Part shown: in pieces, positions 43,942-49,624 of the stretch | Layout of the letters: each line of letters begins with the position of its first letter | How positions within the stretch are numbered: position 1 is the first letter of the stretch | From: Alkalihalophilus marmarensis DSM 21297 | GTDB taxonomy: Bacteria > Bacillota > Bacilli > Bacillales > Bacillaceae_D | Assembly: GCF_000474275.2 (NCBI RefSeq) | Contig: NZ_ATAE01000025.1 | Span: forward strand, 1-49,624 | Reading direction: 5' to 3' | DNA: 49,624 nt | Position numbers and translations under genes: made by a program | Notes under the pieces: model-generated | What the model was told of the DNA's origin: nothing | What the model saw: only the letters and a program-made list of their open reading frames with translations | Database searches by the model: none

Positions 43942-45848
43942 GATTGTCTCACCCACTGCTCTACGTGTTCAGTGATCCACACTCTTTTTTGGTCATCCCG
44001 TTTTGTGAGCTTTAGAGAATCTAGTTTTTCTAAAAAAGGAACAAGATATTTTCGTGAAAGTTCAGTATGATCTTTTGCTTCCTGTAATGTAAAACTCTCA
44101 TTCGTGCGCTCCCATAAGTCTTTTACCATCATTTTAAATGGCTCATAATGAACAACTAATTTTTCATCTAAACGGTACACGAGCTCTTCTTGTTCAAAAT
44201 AGTGAATAAGCTCCGTTCTTAAATTCTCAGGCAGCTGCTGAGCGTCTAGATGCTCGATAAGAGGCGAAACTTTAAACCCTTCTTTTCGAAGAGCGCCTAA
44301 CACATGTTCAACCCTTTTCTCCCACTTCTTCGGAGGGTGCGGGTGATGAGAGACAAGAGCAATGCTTGGACCAATTCGGCGGACTGAACCATTCTCAATT
44401 TCATTTTCTATTACAGATTCAAATAAAACGTTCGGGAATGCTGACTTATTTGCTTGAATCAATTCTGCTTTTGCCATCCCTTTTCTCATTGGATGGTCGT
44501 TATGATATGTCGTTAGATCTTGTATAACTGTTCTCGCAGCAAGGGCTGACACTTCTTTTGAGGTGACCATTGAATTGCTCAATGGTATAAATTCTTTTCC
44601 TTTAATTGCTGCTTCTACTGTTTCTGCTTGTAATCCGGTATGTGAAATTATCTCATCGATTGACAATGCTTTTTCTACTGATAAGAGATTCGTGATTAAT
44701 TCTTCAGACGTCCCTTCACGCTTTTTAGCAAGCATCTGAACAGTAGCCTGTCCAAATTTATACGTCTGGCCATGCCCACCAATGACTTCTCCGCCGCCGA
44801 TCGTCTCCATTGGAGTAGGACGTCTTAAAATAAATCGGTCTCCACGTCTTGTAACAACAGGCTCATCTAAGCGCAGCTGGCAAAGGATCTCGTCTTGCTC
44901 CGCCTTTAACTCATTGCGATCAAAAAAGATAATTTTTCCATATACTTCTGATGTACCAATATGTAATTTTATCGATTGACGCTGTTTGATTACATGGTTT
45001 AATTCACTGACTGTTTTTAAAGCAATATCGATCGTTTGTGTTGCTTCATATCGCCCTGGGGCAACGATCACATCGCCTCTTTTTAGCGAGGCTTTTTCAA
45101 TGCCTCCTAAATTAACAGCTACCCGCTGCCCGGCGTGTCCCTTCTCTCTAGGCTGATGATGGACTTGAAGTTGCCTGGCTCGCACTAATTTCCCCTGCGG
45201 CAGTACCTCAACCATCTCGCCCTCCTGCAGCATCCCTTCATAGACCGTTCCTCTCACAACCGTACCTTGTCCGTGAACGGTAAACACTTGATCAATTGGC
45301 AGTCTAAATGCACCACCTGCATTACGCTCGTCTAGGTCAGACAATTGCTCGATTAACCCTGCTTTCAATTCTTCTAATCCTACCTCTTCTATGCTGTCCA
45401 CGGAAAATACAGGCTGACTCTCAAGAAACGTTCCTCTGATTGAATCTTCTATATCCATTATTGCTAGTTCTAGCATTTCAGAGTCTACTTTATTAATTTT
45501 GGTCAACACAACCACACCTCGCTTGATCCCAAGCAAAGTCAGAATATCTAAATGCTCGCGGGTTTGCGGCATGACCCCTTCATCCGCCGCGATCACAAGC
45601 ATCACCATATCTATCCCTGCCACCCCGGCAATCATTTGCCGAATAAAACGTTCATGACCAGGAACATCAATGATCGATACTTCCATATCTTCATTTAAAG
45701 TGAGCGGCGCATAACCTAGCTCTATGGAGATTTTTCGTTCCTGCTCTTCTTTTAAACGGTCTGTATAGACATTTGTTAATGCTTTGGTCAGAGATGTTTT
45801 CCCGTGATCAATATGACCGGCCATTCCAATCGTAAAATGTTTTTTCAC
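43938..45848 (-). CDS. selB: Selenocysteine-specific elongation factor SelB
   Basis: 636 aa from a GTG at 45848 (MKKHFTIGMAGHIDHGKTS); the longer frame starts within upstream sequence without a ribosome site. GTPase motifs: GHIDHGKTS (G1), DVPGHERFIRQM (G3), LTKINKVD (G4). An EF-Tu-like domain II/III segment follows (FRLPIDQVFTVHGQGTVVRGTV). The C-terminal about 200 residues form the winged-helix repeats that read the SECIS hairpin (TYHNDHPMRKGMAKAEL, WERTNESFTLQEAKDHTELS, SLKLTKRDDQKRVW). It delivers Sec-tRNA(Sec) to in-frame UGA codons. First gene of a likely operon with the glycosyltransferase, membrane protein and phnDEC. Confidence 0.97.
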   Translation of the reverse strand: MKKHFTIGMAGHIDHGKTSLTKALTNVYTDRLKEEQERKISIELGYAPLTLNEDMEVSIIDVPGHERFIRQMIAGVAGIDMVMLVIAADEGVMPQTREHLDILTLLGIKRGVVVLTKINKVDSEMLELAIMDIEDSIRGTFLESQPVFSVDSIEEVGLEELKAGLIEQLSDLDERNAGGAFRLPIDQVFTVHGQGTVVRGTVYEGMLQEGEMVEVLPQGKLVRARQLQVHHQPREKGHAGQRVAVNLGGIEKASLKRGDVIVAPGRYEATQTIDIALKTVSELNHVIKQRQSIKLHIGTSEVYGKIIFFDRNELKAEQDEILCQLRLDEPVVTRRGDRFILRRPTPMETIGGGEVIGGHGQTYKFGQATVQMLAKKREGTSEELITNLLSVEKALSIDEIISHTGLQAETVEAAIKGKEFIPLSNSMVTSKEVSALAARTVIQDLTTYHNDHPMRKGMAKAELIQANKSAFPNVLFESVIENEIENGSVRRIGPSIALVSHHPHPPKKWEKRVEHVLGALRKEGFKVSPLIEHLDAQQLPENLRTELIHYFEQEELVYRLDEKLVVHYEPFKMMVKDLWERTNESFTLQEAKDHTELSRKYLVPFLEKLDSLKLTKRDDQKRVWITEHVEQWVRQS

Positions 45849-46045
45849 ACAAGCCACTTCCTTCTCTCCGTATGTACGTTGTATTATCATACTACACGCC
45901 ACACAGCTGTTAAAAGTGATTTACTAAAATGTTAAGGGGACGTAAAGAAGCCATCTGAGTGGAAGTCTTGTCTGGTTACTATTTGGTTAGTAATCATAAA
46001 ATAATTATATTAAAGACAAACAGGGAGTAGTGTGACATCCCGCTC

Positions 46046-46163
46046 CTGAACGATACTTCGCTTTCCGCGGGGCGGGTGGTGAGCTTCCTCGGTGTTTCAC
46101 ACCTGTGGGATCTCACCTACCCACTCGTCCCGCTGGAGTCTTCGTATCGTCCATCCGCTGAGG
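46046..46163 (+). repeat. Interspersed intergenic repeat, copy 3
   Basis: CTTCGCTTTCCGCGGGG, GAGCTTCCTCGG, TGGGATCTCAC and CCGCTGGAGTCTTCGTA occur in the same order as in copies 1 and 2. It fills the centre of the 45849-46349 gap; the rest of that gap holds only the tRNA-Sec promoter. Confidence 0.7.
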
Positions 46164-46283
46164 TAGAGCGTAATTTGTTATGTGATTATAGGGAATTTCA
46201 ACCAAAAGATTCCTAAGGATTACACACTATTAAATCTCTACTCAACTTACTTTTATCCCTTACACATCTAATTTACATTTCAC

Positions 46284-46312
46284 TTGATTAAAATAAGTAA
46301 TTCATGCATAAT
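46284..46312 (+). promoter_or_regulatory. Predicted sigma-A promoter of tRNA-Sec
   Basis: TTGATT (46284-46289) and CATAAT (46307-46312) are separated by exactly 17 nt; the tRNA begins 38 nt after the -10. Confidence 0.65.
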
Positions 46313-46349
46313 AGAGATCGTTCAAATTTAATAGTTATATATACTTCTT

Positions 46350-46446
46350 GGGGCTGGCTGCGACACTGGTGTTCGTCACGGTCTTCAAAACCGCTCGAGA
46401 GGCGCGTGCCGTCTCTGGTAGGTTCGATTCCTACACAGTCCCGCCA
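46350..46446 (+). tRNA. selC: tRNA-Sec (anticodon UCA)
   Basis: About 97 nt including an encoded CCA. Acceptor GGGGCTG pairs with CAGTCCC (one G-U), followed by discriminator G and CCA. The anticodon arm is CGGT-CTTCAAA-ACCG with TCA in the anticodon position. A long variable arm (GAGAGGC-GCGT-GCCGTCTC) and a T arm GTAGG-TTCGATT-CCTAC follow. The large variable arm and UCA anticodon define tRNA-Sec. It sits upstream of and divergent from selB, so the decoding machinery is grouped. Confidence 0.95.
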
Positions 46447-46475
46447 AATTTCACATATTCTTTTTATATAAATCA

Positions 46476-46502
46476 GCCCCTGGATCGTTTGATCACAGGG
46501 GC
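46476..46502. terminator. Bidirectional terminator after tRNA-Sec
   Basis: The stem GCCCCTG/CAGGGGC, extended inward by GATC/GATC around a one-base bulge, lies between tRNA-Sec (+) and the sugar dehydrogenase gene (-). Confidence 0.8.
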
Positions 46503-46521
46503 ATTCATTTTATTAGCGACT

Positions 46522-47640
46522 CTATTCACTTCTAATCAATTCTGTTAAAGAGACTTTATACAGTTTATCATCATTCTCTTTTGGATTGCCGCGTCCATCT
46601 GTATTATTGCTGATGAAATATAATGTATCATCCTCAATCAGCACATCTCGTATCCTGCCATAATCAGTAATGACTTTTCGTTGCTCTCCTGTTTCAAGAT
46701 CAAATTCGATCACGCCTTCTCCTCGAAGGGCTGCAACATACAGCTTTCCATTCGCATAATCCATACCTGATGGTGCCCATGTGTCTGTACCTCCTGAAGT
46801 GAATAAAGGTGTGATCATTCCTTCTTCTTTCTCTGTTCCTTGTATAATTGGCCAGCCATAATTTTGTCGGCCTTCAATTTCATTTATTTCATCATTGGCA
46901 CTGCTGCCATGTTCACTGGAGTAAAGCTTCCCTGTAGATGACCATGTTAGTCCTTGAGGGTTGCGGTGTCCATAGCTGTAGATGTAGGAGTCAGGCAGTG
47001 GATTATCTTCTGGAATCGATCCATCTAGATTCATCCTTAATATGCTTCCGCCTAATGAGTTAAGGTCCTGTGCTAGATCTGGGGCAGAGGCATCACCTGC
47101 TGTTGCGTAAAGCGTTTCATCTGGTACGATTTTTAACCGTCCTCCGTGATGATAGGTACCGCTTGGGATCTGATCCAAAAGCAAGCTCTCTTCCCTCCAA
47201 CTGTCGTCCTCCAATCGCAGAGTGACAATTCGATTGAATTGTCCGGCATTGTCTTCATAGGTGTAGTAAGCAAATGCTAGATTCGAATCAGAAAAATCTG
47301 GTGCCAGCACTAACCCCAAAAGTCCCGCCTCTGCTGCCGTTGCAATATTTTTTTCTAGCTGTACATCTTGCCGTGTCATTTCTCCATTTTCTACTTTTAT
47401 AATAGAGCCCGGTCTTTCTGTTAAGTAAAAAGTATCGTCTGCTTTTTCAATTGACCATGGAATCTCGAGGTTTTCTGCTATGACTTCTATCCCAGCTGCA
47501 TGCTCCTCCTCAGAGTGATTAGAATCTTCATTTATATCAGGCTGCTCCGCTGTAGAGTCTTCTTGTTCATTACTAAAGCACCCTACACTAGAACACCCTA
47601 CTATCAGCAGGAATATACATACAGCTATAAGTCTTTTCAT
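46522..47640 (-). CDS. PQQ-type soluble sugar (aldose) dehydrogenase, lipoprotein
   Basis: 372 aa. The signal peptide ends LLIVGC, with Cys16 as lipobox; a second Cys follows at residue 21. The beta-propeller family text is clear: IPWSIEKADDTFYLTERPGS, GLLGLVLAPDFSDSNLAFAYYTYED, TYHHGGRLKIVPDETLYATAGD, SYGHRNPQGLTWSSTGKLYSSEHG and GAWAPSGMDYANGKLYVAAL-like text near the end. Relatives such as E. coli YliI oxidise aldoses with PQQ. Whether this host makes PQQ is unknown. It acts outside the membrane. Confidence 0.85.
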   Translation of the reverse strand: MKRLIAVCIFLLIVGCSSVGCFSNEQEDSTAEQPDINEDSNHSEEEHAAGIEVIAENLEIPWSIEKADDTFYLTERPGSIIKVENGEMTRQDVQLEKNIATAAEAGLLGLVLAPDFSDSNLAFAYYTYEDNAGQFNRIVTLRLEDDSWREESLLLDQIPSGTYHHGGRLKIVPDETLYATAGDASAPDLAQDLNSLGGSILRMNLDGSIPEDNPLPDSYIYSYGHRNPQGLTWSSTGKLYSSEHGSSANDEINEIEGRQNYGWPIIQGTEKEEGMITPLFTSGGTDTWAPSGMDYANGKLYVAALRGEGVIEFDLETGEQRKVITDYGRIRDVLIEDDTLYFISNNTDGRGNPKENDDKLYKVSLTELIRSE

Positions 47641-47793
47641 CTAGCACCTCTTCCTTTCTACTACCTATTTTTATTAGAATACCCTGCCAGAACGGAAACT
47701 TAAACTAAAAGGAAGGACTTCTAGCATGAGTTAATGTAAGACTAATGATATGATAGATGGCATATATAAAACTTAATGTAGGAGTACTGCTTC

Positions 47794-48888
47794 ATGACAA
47801 TCATGCTTTTTATTTTCTTTCTATTGATTTATTTTTCCCTTACTTTTTATGTAGCCTATAACGGCTGGATTTGGCTGAAGAAATCCTTTGGTTTCGGTTT
47901 TAAACGAACCTATTTCCTCGTCGTCTTCTTTATTTCTATTTCCTATTTTTTAGCGCAGTTTTATTCTATTTCAGGTCTTTTATGGGTTGGATACATTTGG
48001 CTTGTTGTGTTTGGCTATAGTCTGCTTCTATTTCCGCTATTGAATATCCTTTTCTTCGTTTTGAAGAAAAAAAGGCTGGATACGAGAAAACGAATAAAAT
48101 GGGCCGGGTTTATTGTCTCTTTATTTTATTTGTTTGTTTTTATATATGGCTCCTATAACATGTGGAATCCAGTTGTTGTTTCATATGATATTGAAGTTGC
48201 TAAAGAATCCGAACTGGATGAGATTAAGCTGCTCTTAGTGTCTGATATCCATATCAGCGAAACAATTGGCCCTAAAACGATGACAGAGCTAATCAACCTC
48301 TCAAACGAGGTCGAGCCGGATGTTATTTTACTAGCTGGTGATATTATTGATAGTAGTATAGAGCCCTATTATTCACATAACCTAGGTGAAATTATGGCAG
48401 GATTAACGGCTCCGCTGGGAGTATATGCTGTTTTAGGCAACCATGAATATTACGGAGATGACATTCCTGCTTTTATTAAGGAAATGAATGAAATTGATAT
48501 TGAGGTGTTAGTCGATGAGGCTGCACTTATTGATGACCTTTTTTATGTCATTGGACGCAAGGATTACTCAGACTTTAACCGATTACCAATTGACGAGCTT
48601 ACTAAAGACGCGCATCACGACAAGCCAATTCTTTTAATTGATCATCAACCAAGAGAATTTGATAAAGTAGGTGCCGCTGGAGTCGATGTGATGGTATCTG
48701 GTCACACCCATAAAGGCCAGTTATTCCCTGGAAATCTAATTACAAACGCGATTTATGAAAACCATTATGGCCACCTGCAATTAGACGATCTCCACACCAT
48801 TGTTTCATCTGGCTATGGTATATGGGGACCGCCGTTTCGTATCGGGAGCAGAGCAGAATTGGTTGAGATCAATGTTGAATTTAATTAA
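47794..48888 (+). CDS. Membrane-anchored metallophosphoesterase (YkuE/YpbG-like)
   Basis: 364 aa. Four hydrophobic segments occupy residues about 1-130. The calcineurin-like domain follows with all metal motifs: LVSDIHISET, LLAGDIIDSS, VLGNHEYYGD, LLIDHQPREF and VSGHTHKGQLFPG. YkuE-type proteins are proposed to act on lipid or cell-wall phosphates at the outer membrane face. AGGAG precedes the ATG. The stop is followed by a short AATTTAATTA repeat. Confidence 0.88.
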   Translation: MTIMLFIFFLLIYFSLTFYVAYNGWIWLKKSFGFGFKRTYFLVVFFISISYFLAQFYSISGLLWVGYIWLVVFGYSLLLFPLLNILFFVLKKKRLDTRKRIKWAGFIVSLFYLFVFIYGSYNMWNPVVVSYDIEVAKESELDEIKLLLVSDIHISETIGPKTMTELINLSNEVEPDVILLAGDIIDSSIEPYYSHNLGEIMAGLTAPLGVYAVLGNHEYYGDDIPAFIKEMNEIDIEVLVDEAALIDDLFYVIGRKDYSDFNRLPIDELTKDAHHDKPILLIDHQPREFDKVGAAGVDVMVSGHTHKGQLFPGNLITNAIYENHYGHLQLDDLHTIVSSGYGIWGPPFRIGSRAELVEINVEFN

Positions 48889-48945
48889 ATTTAATTAAAT
48901 TTAACTAGTTCAAGTATTTTTTAAAACGAACATTTTTCATTAAAG

Positions 48946-48980
48946 AAAGCCACTGCAGACTAACATTAAGCAGTGGCTTT
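48946..48980. terminator. Bidirectional terminator
   Basis: An 11-bp perfect stem AAAGCCACTGC/GCAGTGGCTTT lies between the phosphoesterase (+) and the 143-aa gene (-). Confidence 0.85.
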
Positions 48981-49000
48981 CCTTATTTTAAGACGCTTCT

Positions 49001-49432
49001 TTAAAGTCCCTTAAGAAGCATTTTATCGAGCTCGCGAACTTTGTCATAAGCATCTATCAATTCTTCAGGTACTAACGTTCTCCCGTATTCCCAAGCATTT
49101 GTTTCAATTTGCGCTTTCAATTGTTCAATTTCTTCTTCGTCTCCATAAATAAATGTTCTTAGGTCATACTTTGTCTTTTTATAATCCACATAATAGCCGA
49201 GTTCATGATAAATGATGACCTTAAGAAGATTTTCTTTTGACTCTTTTATCCTGACTTTACTTAAGTACCCGTTAATTTCAAGATAGTTAAACTTTAATGT
49301 CGTAGTAGAAATATTAAAGCTCATCGGCGAGGTGAGCTCATTGTTAAATTCATAGTTGATTTGTAAATTATGTTCCTCTACGATCTCTTTGATCGCTTTT
49401 TCAATATCCCATATGTAAAGCATTTCATACAC
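49001..49432 (-). CDS. Zincin-like hypothetical protein with HELGY motif
   Basis: 143 aa with a GGAAAGG ribosome site. The core LLKVIIYHELGYYVDYKKTKYD (written here as IIYHELGYYVD) looks like the HExxH helix of gluzincin/IrrE-type peptidases, but Tyr replaces the second His. A C-terminal acidic helix (EEIEQLKAQIETNAWEYGR) resembles the third-ligand helix of such families, with Glu and Trp-Glu-Tyr. It could be an inactive relative or use another ligand. Cytosolic; function unknown. Confidence 0.5.
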   Translation of the reverse strand: MYEMLYIWDIEKAIKEIVEEHNLQINYEFNNELTSPMSFNISTTTLKFNYLEINGYLSKVRIKESKENLLKVIIYHELGYYVDYKKTKYDLRTFIYGDEEEIEQLKAQIETNAWEYGRTLVPEELIDAYDKVRELDKMLLKGL

Positions 49433-49546
49433 TTTCCTTTCCTCGATCGTACCTATTATTCCTTACTCTACCATGATCTCACACGGTTCACATAGAGAAA
49501 GTCCATTTTTTTATTACTGGCAGGCAAAAGCCCTTCACATCCATTA

Positions 49547-49624
49547 TGATATGCTCCCCATAAGGTAGACAGATTAAAAAATAAAAATCTGGCTACTTTA
49601 AGGGGAGTATTTTTAATGTCTAAA
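49547..49624 (+). mobile_element. Left end of an IS3-family insertion sequence (truncated by window)
   Basis: TGATATGCTCCCCATAAGGT then AGACAG resembles the terminal inverted repeat of IS3/IS150-type elements (CCCCA...GGTAGACA). AGGGGAG and ATGTCTAAA at 49616 then follow, where an OrfA (helix-turn-helix transposase subunit) would start. Only the first three codons are inside the window, so the call rests on the terminal repeat and the spacing. Confidence 0.6.

Noticed and set aside
46348-46548. Open frame of 66 codons on the plus strand
   Set aside because: It lies exactly over tRNA-Sec and its terminator and has no ribosome site.

Overview
ORGANISM. The window looks like the chromosome of a low-GC, endospore-forming Bacillaceae bacterium. 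It carries small acid-soluble spore protein genes (sspN, sspO, sspP, tlp), chemotaxis cheV, and a set whose relatives lie around citB in Bacillus subtilis (citB, tlp, yneP, yneQ, yneR, sspO, sspP), here dispersed over about 35 kb. The very acidic secreted proteins and the interspersed repeats would suit an alkaliphilic or halotolerant lineage; that last point is inference. Unusually for this family, the window encodes a selenocysteine (Sec) decoding system. LAYOUT. 1-500: two copies, in opposite orientation, of an interspersed repeat. 500-9900: housekeeping and spore-related genes, including three HesB/IscA-type small proteins; two of these have an in-frame TGA followed by a bacterial-SECIS-like hairpin and are called selenoproteins. 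9900-13700: an EAL protein (YkuI-like) and an HD-GYP protein, pointing to c-di-GMP signalling. 13700-19700: metA, a frameshifted RNase H gene, a PHP phosphoesterase, nadE, yneQ, a 120-bp tandem repeat block, tlp and yneP. 19700-28500: a double-AAA ATPase, an EamA permease, separate copC and copD, TVP38 and VanZ membrane proteins, sspN, an FbpB-like peptide, a YetF-type protein and DUF1657. 28500-36500: an RND exporter with an upstream MarR regulator, aconitase, sspO and sspP. 36500-46450: the selenium region. 46500-end: a sugar dehydrogenase lipoprotein, a membrane phosphoesterase, a small zincin-like protein and the left end of an IS3-family element cut by the window edge. SELENIUM REGION. 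selA, a SelW-like selenoprotein, selD (itself with Sec at the catalytic position), selB and tRNA-Sec(UCA) lie within about 9.5 kb. With the two HesB-like genes this gives four predicted selenoproteins, each with a hairpin whose apical loop is 22 to 33 nt after the UGA. selB overlaps by four bases a glycosyltransferase whose motifs resemble the selenosugar synthase SenB. It is followed on the same strand by a small membrane protein and a PhnD-PhnE-PhnC-type ABC transporter. One reading is that this strand imports a selenium or phosphorus oxyanion and that SelD-made selenophosphate feeds both Sec-tRNA (SelA) and a selenosugar (glycosyltransferase). Sec decoding is well supported by sequence; the selenosugar and transport roles are hypotheses. 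No formate dehydrogenase or other large selenoenzyme is present, so the local Sec users are small redox or metal-handling proteins and SelD.
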